NCBI RefSeq assembly: GCF_002843175.1
Contig: NZ_PJEO01000051.1
Span: 140,025-204,024, forward strand
Length of the DNA stretch: 64,000 nt
DNA from: Confluentibacter flavum
GTDB taxonomy: Bacteria > Bacteroidota > Bacteroidia > Flavobacteriales > Flavobacteriaceae
Direction of reading: 5' to 3'
Shown here: piece by piece, positions 19,042-26,297 of the stretch
Numbering within the stretch: the stretch's first letter is position 1
Layout of the letters: each line of letters opens with the position of its first letter
The notes under the pieces: model-generated
Database searches by the model: none
The model's input: the letters and a program-made list of their open reading frames with translations, nothing else
Told to the model about the DNA's origin: nothing
Position numbers and translations under genes: made by a program

Positions 19042-20064
19042 TTACTTGCTAAATCTGTGCAGTGTAAATGTCATAGCACTTAACAGAAAAAAAGCGCCAA
19101 CTTGGTGAACAACTCCCAACCAAACTGGTACATGTAAAAGAATGGTTAAAACGCCTAATAAAAATTGAAGGCTTACTAGAATTAACAAGTTATTTATTCC
19201 TAAAGATTGGTATTTCGTTAGCGTTAGTTTTCTAGAATTATACCAAATAACAGCTATAAAAAGCACGACAAAATAGGCTAATACTCTGTGAACAAATTGA
19301 ACGCCGCTTTTACCTTCAATGAAGTTTTTGTATAGCGGACTTTGCTCTATATAAACCGTTTCGTGCATAAATTTACCTTCGCTCATCATGGGCCAATGGT
19401 TGTGTATAAAACCGGCATCTAAACCTGCTACAAAAGCTCCATAAATAATTTGAAGTATTAAAAGAGCTAGTCCCCAACGTATTAAATTTCTAAAAGAGGT
19501 GTTGATGTCTTTTTTTGAAGGAAACATTAAATCCAATGCGACCCAAAAGGTGTACGCAAATGTTATAAAGGCTGTGGTTAAATGGGCAGCTAATCTGTAA
19601 TGACTCACATCTGGATTATCAACCAAGCCGCTTTTTACCATGTACCAACCCAAAAAACCTTGAAACGCACCTAAGCACAACAGGATGATGGATTTTTTTA
19701 TAGTTGGTTTGGTAAGCTGTTTTGTGATTAAAAAATACAAAAAAGGAATTAAGAAAACAATCCCAATAAACCTGCCAATAAGGCGGTGAAACCATTCCCA
19801 AAAGTAAATATCCTTAAAATCCTCTAATGAAAAATGATTGTTAAGTTTCTGATATTCTGGATATTGTTTATATAACTCAAAAGCATCATGCCATTCGGCC
19901 TCATTCATTGGAGGTAGCGTACCCGAAATGAGTTTGTAATTGGAAATTGATAAACCAGAATGTGTTAGTCTGGTAATACCACCCACAATAACCATAATAA
20001 ATATTAAGATACAACCGGTTAATAACCAGTAAATTACTTTTTTGTTGTCTTTTTTGTTTTTCAA
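19042..20064 (-). CDS. ctaA: Heme A synthase (COX15/CtaA family)
   Basis: Integral membrane monooxygenase that converts heme O to heme A for aa3-type cytochrome oxidase. The 340-residue protein has about eight hydrophobic helices. It carries the family start motif GGITRLTHSGLS after helix 1 and conserved histidines in WFHRLIGR, RLAAHLTTAF, QFVHRVLAYF and GVVHQVGAFF (heme ligands of the two four-helix halves). The start is unusual: no ATG precedes helix 1, an in-frame TGA lies 12 bases upstream of the TTG at 20064, and that TTG sits inside a repeat array (TCTGAAACTTTGAAAAAC). The original leader and start seem to have been replaced by the repeats. Confidence 0.93.
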   Translation of the reverse strand: MKNKKDNKKVIYWLLTGCILIFIMVIVGGITRLTHSGLSISNYKLISGTLPPMNEAEWHDAFELYKQYPEYQKLNNHFSLEDFKDIYFWEWFHRLIGRFIGIVFLIPFLYFLITKQLTKPTIKKSIILLCLGAFQGFLGWYMVKSGLVDNPDVSHYRLAAHLTTAFITFAYTFWVALDLMFPSKKDINTSFRNLIRWGLALLILQIIYGAFVAGLDAGFIHNHWPMMSEGKFMHETVYIEQSPLYKNFIEGKSGVQFVHRVLAYFVVLFIAVIWYNSRKLTLTKYQSLGINNLLILVSLQFLLGVLTILLHVPVWLGVVHQVGAFFLLSAMTFTLHRFSK

Positions 20065-20252
20065 AGTTTCAGAGTTTCAGAGTTTCAGAGTATCAAAGAT
20101 GCAAAGTAGCAAAGTTTCAGAGTTTTTAATTAGTTACTTTTCGCTTTTCCACTTTGCTACTTTGTCGCTTTACCACTTTATAAGCAGCAAAGTTTCTGAG
20201 TTTCAAAGTATCAAAGATGCAAAGCATCAAAGTTCCAGAGTTTCAAAGTTTT
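20062..20252. repeat. Left CAAAG/TTTCAGAG repeat array beside the four-helix-bundle gene
   Basis: About 190 bases made of short variants of CAAAGTTTCAGAG and GCAAAG. A 17-bp direct repeat (GTATCAAAGATGCAAAG) occurs at 20090-20106 and 20208-20224. The array contains the likely TTG start of ctaA at one end and abuts the stop of the four-helix-bundle gene at the other. The 16-mer CAAAGATGCAAAGTAG at 20094-20109 recurs inverted at 20732-20747 in the right array. Confidence 0.75.
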
Positions 20253-20615
20253 TTATGCTTTGATTTTTTTAATGAAACTGGTTAACATTCGTTCAATTTC
20301 TCTTGTGTTTTCATAAAGTTTATTGAAATTTTCTTCTTTCAAAAACTTTAAATTATAAGCTATTTCAATTTGCGTTTGTAGTTCGAATAGAGAACTTAAA
20401 GCAATATTTAAAAATCTTAAATAATCTTTTAACCCTTCTCTTCCGTAACCTTCGGCTATATTACTTGGTATAGATGTAGCCGACCTTTTTATTTGTGATG
20501 TTAAAGAATATAACTCGTCAGAAGCAAATGTTTTAACTTCTTTATAAATATCTGTGACCAAAGCCACTGATTTTTGCCAAATAAGTAATTTTCTATATGT
20601 ATTCTCACTTTTCAT
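20253..20615 (-). CDS. Four helix bundle protein (23S rRNA intervening-sequence type)
   Basis: A 120-residue protein of the S23 / four-helix-bundle family, often encoded in 23S rRNA intervening sequences or as solo genes in Bacteroidota. It carries the family signature YRKLLIWQKSVALVTDIYK at the start, then LTSQIKRSATSIPSNIAEGYGR and LRFLNIALSSLFELQTQIEIA. The fold is that of the Avd accessory protein of diversity-generating retroelements, but no reverse transcriptase or template repeat is present here. Its molecular role is unknown. The gene lies between heme A synthase and CCA-adding enzyme genes and is bounded on both sides by related, partly inverted repeat arrays. This suggests the block was inserted as a cassette. 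Confidence 0.9.
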   Translation of the reverse strand: MKSENTYRKLLIWQKSVALVTDIYKEVKTFASDELYSLTSQIKRSATSIPSNIAEGYGREGLKDYLRFLNIALSSLFELQTQIEIAYNLKFLKEENFNKLYENTREIERMLTSFIKKIKA

Positions 20616-20631
20616 GGGTTTTTATTTTAGT

Positions 20632-20777
20632 TTCAGAGTTTAAGAGTTTTCTAAGTTACAAAGCTTCTGAGTTTTTCTGGTTGACTAGCTACTCCGTATC
20701 TTTGCCACTTTGCATCTTTGCGACTCTGTCACTACTTTGCATCTTTGTCACTTTGAAGCTTTGCGTCTTTTAAGTCA
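20632..20777. repeat. Right TTTGC/CTTTG repeat array beside the four-helix-bundle gene
   Basis: About 145 bases of CTTTGCATCTTTG-like units, largely the inverted counterpart of the left array. The element 20732-20747 is the exact reverse complement of 20094-20109. The array runs into the last codons of cca (the terminal Val-Ala-Lys-stop is encoded by GTTGCAAAGTGA on the minus strand), so the 3' end of cca appears to be derived from the repeat. Confidence 0.7.
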
Positions 20778-22193
20778 CTTTGCAACTTTCAAGCCCAATC
20801 TTAGACCTTCTTTTAACATCAATTGATAAGCTGCTTCATGCTCGTTTGGAATCTCACCTTCTAAAATAGCTTCTTTTATAACATCTTTAATCAAACCAAT
20901 TTCTTTTGAAGGTTTTATATTAAATGTTTCCATAATTTCTTCTCCAGAAATAGGTGGTTGGAAATTACGAACATGATCCCGTTCTTCAACTTCTATAATT
21001 TTTTCACGGACAATCTTGAAATTTTGATGGTATTTATTGAATTTTTTAGGGTTTTTAGTTGTGATATCTGCTTCACAAAGCACCATTAAATCATCTACAT
21101 GATCCCCAGCATCAAAAACCAATCTGCGAACGGCTGAGTCTGTTACCTCTTCATTTGCCAAAACGATGGGTCGCGAACTCATTAATACCATTTTTTGAAC
21201 AAATTTCATTTTATCATTCAATGGCATTTTTAATCTTTTGAACAAATGAAATACCATTTTTGAGCCCGTAAATTCATGTCCGTGAAAAGTCCATCCAATT
21301 TTTTTATTAAACTTTTTCGTGGGTGCTTTGCCAATATCGTGTAATAAAGCAGCCCATCGTAACCAAAGGTTGTCTGTATGTAAAGCAATATTATCAACGA
21401 CTTCAAGGGTATGGTAAAAATTGTCTTTATGTCGTTGGCCTTCAACTTCGTCAATGCCTTTTAAGGCTGTTAATTCTGGCAATATATAGTCCAATAATCC
21501 CGTTTGTTCCAATAATAGAAAACCAACGGAAGGCGTATTACTTTCCAGAATTTTATTGAGTTCAACAGCGATGCGTTCGTTGGTAATGATTTTAATTCTA
21601 TCCTTATTTTTTGAAATGGCGTATAACGACTTTTCTTCAATTTTAAAATTAAGTTGTGTTGCAAAGCGAATTGCGCGCATCATACGAAGTGGGTCGTCAC
21701 TATAAGTAATATCTGGATTTAAAGGTGTACGAATAATTTGTTTTTTTAAATCGTCTAATCCGTTAAAGGGATCTAATAAGTTACCAAAATTATTCTCAGA
21801 TAAATCCAAAGCAAATGCATTGATGGTAAAATCACGTCTGTTTTGGTCGTCTTCCAAAGTGCCACTTTCAACGTCCGGATTCCTACTACTTTCATTATAA
21901 GATTCTTTACGGGCACCCACAAATTCAATGTCAATGCCATCGAAATGTAGCATAGCGGTTCCATACGTTTTAAAAACCTGCACTCTTGTTTTTTTAGGAA
22001 GATTTTTAGCAACTTGTTTTGCGAGTTTTATACCATCACCAATGGTGACAATATCTATATCTTTTGCATCGCCTCTACTTAAAATAAAATCGCGCACAAA
22101 ACCACCTATCACATAAGCATCAAGCTCTAGCTCTTTAGCAGATTGTGATATAATATCAAATATTGGATGGTTTAATGCTTCTTTGTAATTCAT
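20775..22193 (-). CDS. cca: CCA-adding tRNA nucleotidyltransferase with HD domain
   Basis: Adds or repairs the 3' CCA end of tRNAs. The start is the ATG at 22193 (MNYKEALNHP), giving 472 residues; an upstream TTG would read through an inserted element. The class II nucleotidyltransferase head has GGFVRDFIL followed by the catalytic Asp pair in AKDIDIVT, then RRDFTINAFALDL and the RNA-binding PLRMMRAIRFATQL. A C-terminal HD phosphohydrolase-type domain follows (LLHDIGKAPTKKF, GHEFTGSKM). Length and order match the HD-containing CCA enzymes of Bacteroidota. Upstream only seven bases separate the ATG from the GxxExxY element; the C-terminus merges with the right repeat array. Confidence 0.95.
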   Translation of the reverse strand: MNYKEALNHPIFDIISQSAKELELDAYVIGGFVRDFILSRGDAKDIDIVTIGDGIKLAKQVAKNLPKKTRVQVFKTYGTAMLHFDGIDIEFVGARKESYNESSRNPDVESGTLEDDQNRRDFTINAFALDLSENNFGNLLDPFNGLDDLKKQIIRTPLNPDITYSDDPLRMMRAIRFATQLNFKIEEKSLYAISKNKDRIKIITNERIAVELNKILESNTPSVGFLLLEQTGLLDYILPELTALKGIDEVEGQRHKDNFYHTLEVVDNIALHTDNLWLRWAALLHDIGKAPTKKFNKKIGWTFHGHEFTGSKMVFHLFKRLKMPLNDKMKFVQKMVLMSSRPIVLANEEVTDSAVRRLVFDAGDHVDDLMVLCEADITTKNPKKFNKYHQNFKIVREKIIEVEERDHVRNFQPPISGEEIMETFNIKPSKEIGLIKDVIKEAILEGEIPNEHEAAYQLMLKEGLRLGLKVAK

Positions 22194-22199
22194 GTTATT

Positions 22200-22223
22200 A
22201 CCGCAAATTCGCAAATTATTTTT
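22200..22223. repeat. Left terminal inverted repeat
   Basis: 24-bp arm of the GxxExxY element. It contains two GCAAATT units (period 8) and the TTA that is the stop codon of the minus-strand gene (22216-22218). Confidence 0.85.
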
Positions 22224-22605
22224 TCTTTGAATCTATTATGCGTTTGTACTCCAAGGAAATTAAGTTAAAATTGGCTAAAATTGCTAGTTTATAACCTGAT
22301 GTTTTTAAATAATTAAAACATTGATTATAATGACTTGCACTAAAGCACTCCACTGTTTTTATTTTTAATATAATACTGTTAAACACAACAAAGTCAGCAT
22401 AAAACTTGTGTTTTAGAAAAGTATCTTTGTATTTTACTTTAAACTCTTTCTCACGTTCAAATGGAATATTATTTTTATGGAATTCATACTCTAAAGCATC
22501 TTTATATACGATTTCAGAGAAACCTTTTCCGAGATTTTTATGAACTTCAAAAAGAATACCAACTATTTTATAGTTTTCTTTTTTGAATATATAATCGTCT
22601 TCCAT
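22216..22605 (-). CDS. GxxExxY family protein with degenerate nuclease motif
   Basis: A 129-residue member of the GxxExxY family, related to PD-(D/E)XK nucleases and often present as scattered solo genes. The family motif is seen as GKGFSEIVY (about 32-40), followed by KDALEYEF. The nuclease core is partly preserved: ADFVVFN keeps the metal-binding Asp. The usual Glu of the following E-x-K is replaced, however, because the strand reads IILKIKTVE instead of the common IVELKAVE. The conserved HYNQCFNYLKTSGYKLAILANF region follows. The product may therefore be catalytically inactive. Function in the family is unproven. The gene sits within 24-bp inverted repeats between tsaC and cca. Confidence 0.88.
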   Translation of the reverse strand: MEDDYIFKKENYKIVGILFEVHKNLGKGFSEIVYKDALEYEFHKNNIPFEREKEFKVKYKDTFLKHKFYADFVVFNSIILKIKTVECFSASHYNQCFNYLKTSGYKLAILANFNLISLEYKRIIDSKKK

Positions 22606-22612
22606 TTAAAGC

Positions 22613-22636
22613 AAAAATAATTTGCGAATTTGCGGT
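22613..22636. repeat. Right terminal inverted repeat
   Basis: 24-bp arm, exact reverse complement of 22200-22223. It begins eight bases upstream of the GxxExxY ATG and is followed by TATT and then the stop codon of tsaC. Confidence 0.85.
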
Positions 22637-22640
22637 TATT

Positions 22641-23201
22641 TTATTTTCGTATCACTTGTACTTTTCCATCATTTCCTAATTTAATAATAGACGATGGTTT
22701 GCTGCAAATTTTTTCGCGATGCAAATTTACAACATAGTCCACACCTTTTAAAACCTCTGGAGATATTTCTTTAAACGATTTTGGGGTTGGTTGGCCGCTT
22801 GTATTTGCTGAGGTAGATACAATTGCACCGTTAAATCTTCGTAATAATTGAAAACAAAAATCATCATTTGGAATTCTTATGGCAATGGTATGGTCTTCAG
22901 CTATTAAATTCTCAGCTAAATTTTGTGCATCGTCGTAAATAATAGTGATGGGATTATCCGCTACATCCAAAATATTAAAAGCAACCTCAGGTACTTTTTT
23001 TACATATTTATTTAGCATTCTGTCATCCGCAACCAAGCAAATAAGTGCTTTGCTGTCTTCCCGTTGTTTTAATTCAAATACTTTTTTCACAGCTTCTGGG
23101 TTGGTAGCATCGCAGCCAATGCCCCAAACGGTATCGGTTGGGTAGAGGATAAGACCTCCTTGTTTTAAGATTTGTAGTGCTTTGTTTATTTCGGTTTGCA
23201 T
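22641..23201 (-). CDS. tsaC: L-threonylcarbamoyladenylate synthase
   Basis: Makes threonylcarbamoyl-AMP from threonine, bicarbonate and ATP, the first step of t6A37 modification of ANN-decoding tRNAs. From the ATG at 23201 it is 186 residues, the size of the short TsaC form without a Sua5 tail. Seen are LYPTDTVWGIGCDATN, the KxR site (LKQREDSKALICLV) and the SxN site (STSANTSGQPTPKSF). A longer frame extending 60 codons upstream has no family similarity and overlaps the divergent glycosyltransferase start region, so I rejected it. It lies upstream of cca, another tRNA maturation gene. Confidence 0.93.
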   Translation of the reverse strand: MQTEINKALQILKQGGLILYPTDTVWGIGCDATNPEAVKKVFELKQREDSKALICLVADDRMLNKYVKKVPEVAFNILDVADNPITIIYDDAQNLAENLIAEDHTIAIRIPNDDFCFQLLRRFNGAIVSTSANTSGQPTPKSFKEISPEVLKGVDYVVNLHREKICSKPSSIIKLGNDGKVQVIRK

Positions 23202-23206
23202 GACGT

Positions 23207-23214
23207 CAAAAATA
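23207..23214 (-). promoter_or_regulatory. Possible TAnnTTTG box upstream of tsaC
   Basis: Minus-strand TATTTTTG ending five bases before the tsaC ATG. It matches the Bacteroidota -7 consensus and would give a leaderless or very short leader transcript. No clear -33 element was seen. Confidence 0.3.
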
Positions 23215-23277
23215 GCAAACTCTCTAACATTTGCATGATTTTTTTTTGACTTATATTTATAGAAAATTAAATTTAAG

Positions 23278-24378
23278 ATGAAAATATTACATGTTTCTGG
23301 AGCAACTGGATGGGGAGGTAATGAGCAGCAATTATTTGATTTAATTTTTGGATTACAAAAATTGGGCATTGATAATGCCATATTTTGTTTTAAAAACTGT
23401 CCAGTTGAAAATATTGCAAAAAATAAAAATATTAAATATTCCAGTATCCCTAAGGTTAAAGCTTATTCATTTAATTATGCAAAATCTTTGAATAAATATA
23501 ATGATGAGTATAAACCCGATATAATACATATTCATACAAGTAATTCTTTGACTGCTTATGTTATAGCAGACTTTATTTTTAAGTTAAAACGACCTACTGT
23601 TTTTTCTAAGAAAGGTATAAGCGGAGCAATGGGTTTATTAAGTACTTTTAAATATAATTACATAAACATTAATAAAATCATTTGTGTTTCTGAGGCGGTT
23701 AAGGAGGCTTTTATAAAAGTAATTAAACCAAAAAATTATTATAAATTATGTGTTGTTTACGATGGCATCAATATAGAACGGTCGGAAAACAAGAGTTTTG
23801 TTAATTTAAGGAAAGATTTTAATATTCCAGAGCATGCTATTTTAATTGGTAATCTAGCAAATCATTCTAATGCGAAAGATTTAGTTACAATGGTAAAAAC
23901 AGCTAAAGAGTTGATATACAATCAAGAGATTAAGAATGTACATTTTGTTCAAATTGGAAGAGAGGGAAAAAACACCAAAGAATTTATGCCACTCATTAAA
24001 GAATATGGATTGGAACCCTATTTTACCTGTACTGGCTTTTTAGAAAATGCAATGGATTTATTGTCTCAATTGGATATATATTTGATGACTTCAGAGCGTG
24101 AAGGTTTACCTTTAACAATTTATGAAGCTTTTTTTAAAAAAATACCCGTGGTCAGTACAAAAGCTGGAGGAATTCCTGAAGCAATACAGCATGGTTATAA
24201 TGGATTGCTTGTAAACATTAAGGAAGCAGAGCTTCTGGCAATGAATTTAAAAACCCTAATTGTTGATGCAGAACTACAAAAAATGTTTGTGGAACGTTCA
24301 TACAAATTGCTTTTTAAAAAATTCACAGCCAGCCAATGCGCTGTTAATACATTAAATGTATACAACAGTTTGCTTTAA
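23278..24378 (+). CDS. Glycosyltransferase family 4 (GT-B)
   Basis: Cytosolic or membrane-associated sugar transferase of 366 residues with a GT-B fold. The N-terminal domain starts MKILHVSGATGWGGNEQQL, with the glycine-rich acceptor loop. The C-terminal donor domain has the E-x7-E motif (SEREGLPLTIYEAF) followed by PVVSTKAGGIPEAI and GYNGLLV, typical of GT4 enzymes that use UDP- or GDP-sugars. It starts the glycan island and is divergent from tsaC. The segment is noticeably AT- and lysine-rich, as is common in polysaccharide loci. The sugar and acceptor cannot be inferred. Confidence 0.9.
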   Translation: MKILHVSGATGWGGNEQQLFDLIFGLQKLGIDNAIFCFKNCPVENIAKNKNIKYSSIPKVKAYSFNYAKSLNKYNDEYKPDIIHIHTSNSLTAYVIADFIFKLKRPTVFSKKGISGAMGLLSTFKYNYININKIICVSEAVKEAFIKVIKPKNYYKLCVVYDGINIERSENKSFVNLRKDFNIPEHAILIGNLANHSNAKDLVTMVKTAKELIYNQEIKNVHFVQIGREGKNTKEFMPLIKEYGLEPYFTCTGFLENAMDLLSQLDIYLMTSEREGLPLTIYEAFFKKIPVVSTKAGGIPEAIQHGYNGLLVNIKEAELLAMNLKTLIVDAELQKMFVERSYKLLFKKFTASQCAVNTLNVYNSLL

Positions 24379-24485
24379 ACAAGTCCTCAAAAAATGAGAT
24401 AAATACTTTAATAAAGGATAATTTCAATTGTTTTAATTTATTGTTATAGATTTATACCATTGTTAAACAAAAATGTTTTCCATTA

Positions 24486-25403
24486 ATGGACGTAAGTGTC
24501 ATTACAATAAATTACAATAATGCCCTACTTACGGTGAATTTCGTTAAGTCTGTATTAGCTGTTACTACTTCAAAATTAAAATACGAGGTTATAGTTGTTG
24601 ACAATGCTTCTTCTAAAGAAGATTATATTATTTTAAATGAAGTGATAAACAACAAGGATGGTGTAAGATTAATTAAAAGCAAAATTAATCTAGGTTTTGG
24701 TGGTGGAAATATGCTAGGTGTGCAATATGCTTCGGGTAAGTATTTAGCATTTATAAATAATGATATTGTGTTTAAAGAAGACTGCCTTAATTCTTTATTC
24801 TCATTTATGAATGAAAATAAAAATGTAGGTGTTGTTACGCCACAACAATTAAATAAAGACGGAAATCCGGTGTCATGTTTTGACTATTTTCATGGTATTA
24901 GAAAAGAAATTTTAGGCAGGAAATTTGTTGAATTATTTTTACCTAAAAACAGAGATAGAAGGGAAAACAAACAATATACTAAAACGTGTTGTGCTGATTT
25001 TATTCAGGGATGTTTTATGTTTTTTGATATCAACAGTTTTGCTCAAGTTGGTGGTTTTGATACAAATATATTTTTGTATTACGAAGAAATGGACATTTGT
25101 TTTAGACTGAAAAAAGAAGGTTTGAAAAGCTGTTTGCATCCAGAAACAAAGTTTTTACATTATCATGGAGTTAGTACAGGTAAAAATTTCGCCATAAAAA
25201 AGGAACTTCAAATATCTTATCTATATGTCATTAAAAAGAACTATTCTTATTTAAAATATTTGACAATTAAAAGCATAGTTTTATTTAAGTTATTTTTTAA
25301 AAGTATAGTTAGTCCTAGGTATTTTGAACTTTTTTTTACGGTATTGACAGAGTCCTATTTACAGAAATCTTTAAAATTAAAACAAAAAATTCAGTTGGAA
25401 TAA
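24486..25403 (+). CDS. Glycosyltransferase family 2 (rhamnosyltransferase-like)
   Basis: GT-A fold transferase of 305 residues. It begins MDVSVITINYNNALLTVNFV, with VIVVDNASS near residue 40 and the metal-binding DxD equivalent in FINNDIVFKED. The second acidic site is YYEEMDICFRLKKEG, the pattern of WbbL-type rhamnosyltransferases acting on polysaccharide or LPS. The C-terminal 80 residues are basic with a hydrophobic stretch (IKSIVLFKLFFKSIV), suggesting peripheral membrane association. It is 107 bases downstream of the GT4 gene, and its 3' end faces the next GT2 gene with only three bases between. Confidence 0.9.
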   Translation: MDVSVITINYNNALLTVNFVKSVLAVTTSKLKYEVIVVDNASSKEDYIILNEVINNKDGVRLIKSKINLGFGGGNMLGVQYASGKYLAFINNDIVFKEDCLNSLFSFMNENKNVGVVTPQQLNKDGNPVSCFDYFHGIRKEILGRKFVELFLPKNRDRRENKQYTKTCCADFIQGCFMFFDINSFAQVGGFDTNIFLYYEEMDICFRLKKEGLKSCLHPETKFLHYHGVSTGKNFAIKKELQISYLYVIKKNYSYLKYLTIKSIVLFKLFFKSIVSPRYFELFFTVLTESYLQKSLKLKQKIQLE

Positions 25404-25406
25404 TCT

Positions 25407-26204
25407 TTATAAATACTGATTAATACCTTTTTCAATAAATTTTATTTTTTTATCTGTAGTTTCCTTTTCAATCAGTTGGTTAATACTTATGTGGCTTTTG
25501 TCTTGTTCTTTGTGGTAAATATGATAAACAATACCTCTAAACTTCAGCCGCTTTCCCTTTATTCCAATGTTTAAGAGGCGCTGTATCATTTCACTATCAT
25601 CTATTCCCCAGCCTGTTAACGATTCATTAAAACCATTAATGCGTATAAAATCTTCTCTCCAAAAAGACATATTACAACCTCTTAATTTAGAAGATCTTTT
25701 ATCTTCTTCCTTATATAGTTCAGAAAGTATTGGCAACCGTATTGTACGGCCTCTTTTTTTTATGCCTTTTGAAAACAAATTGAAAGTGATTTGTTTATCT
25801 CTAAAAATTTCAGTTAAAATATTTTCTTTTAAATTAACCCGACTTCCGTACAAAAACAATCCATTTTTAGCCATATCAAGGTGATCTTTTATAAAATGTT
25901 TATGCATAATAATATCACCATCAATTTCAATAATGTATTCATGTTTGGCAGCAGCAATGGCTTTATTCATTATAGCAGGCTTCCGGTTTTTATTATCTTC
26001 GTGCCAGATATGTATTAATGGTATAGGAAAGTCTTTTTGATACTTTTGTATTAATTTTTGAGTTTCCACTTTAGAACCATCATCTGCAATTATTACTTCG
26101 TTGGGTAAATGAGATTGTTGTTTAACACTAAGTAATAATAACTCTAAAGCTTCTGGCCAATTATATGTGGGTGTTATTAAAGAGCAACTAGGGTAATTCG
26201 ACAT
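25407..26204 (-). CDS. Glycosyltransferase family 2 with GT7-C-like domain
   Basis: A 265-residue GT-A enzyme. The N-terminal half has CSLITPTYNWPEALELLLLS, EVIIADDGSK and the DxD in YIIEIDGDIIMHKHF. The C-terminal half matches the galactosyltransferase-like extension (LRGCNMSFWREDFIRINGFN, then GWGIDDSEMIQRLLNIG), in which the acidic pair aids donor binding. Such enzymes commonly transfer Gal, GlcNAc or GalNAc in surface glycans. It is alone on the minus strand inside the glycan island, convergent with the previous GT2 gene and divergent from the methyltransferase gene. Confidence 0.9.
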   Translation of the reverse strand: MSNYPSCSLITPTYNWPEALELLLLSVKQQSHLPNEVIIADDGSKVETQKLIQKYQKDFPIPLIHIWHEDNKNRKPAIMNKAIAAAKHEYIIEIDGDIIMHKHFIKDHLDMAKNGLFLYGSRVNLKENILTEIFRDKQITFNLFSKGIKKRGRTIRLPILSELYKEEDKRSSKLRGCNMSFWREDFIRINGFNESLTGWGIDDSEMIQRLLNIGIKGKRLKFRGIVYHIYHKEQDKSHISINQLIEKETTDKKIKFIEKGINQYL

Positions 26205-26297
26205 AAAAATAATTTAATATGCAAATTACAGTTTTTTTATTTTTATAAGGTTATTAAATAAATATAGTTCATTAATTTTATTGTTATATTTTTGAAT

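Larger units (their letters stand above)
22200..22636. mobile_element. 437-bp element with perfect 24-bp terminal inverted repeats carrying a GxxExxY gene
   Basis: The first 24 bases (22200-22223) and the last 24 (22613-22636) are exact reverse complements, with the core CCGCAAATTCGCAAATT. The flanking bases on both sides read TATT (22196-22199 and 22637-22640), a candidate 4-bp target duplication. The element fills nearly all the space between the tsaC stop and the cca ATG. Its only gene uses a stop codon inside the left terminus. No transposase is encoded, so movement would require a factor from elsewhere. Confidence 0.7.

Noticed and set aside
20062..20777. CRISPR array
   Set aside because: The repeated units are short (6-17 bp), irregularly spaced and lack unique spacers; no cas genes are present.
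23202..23381. 60-codon N-terminal extension of TsaC
   Set aside because: It has no family similarity, overlaps the divergent glycosyltransferase start, and the ATG at 23201 gives the standard protein.
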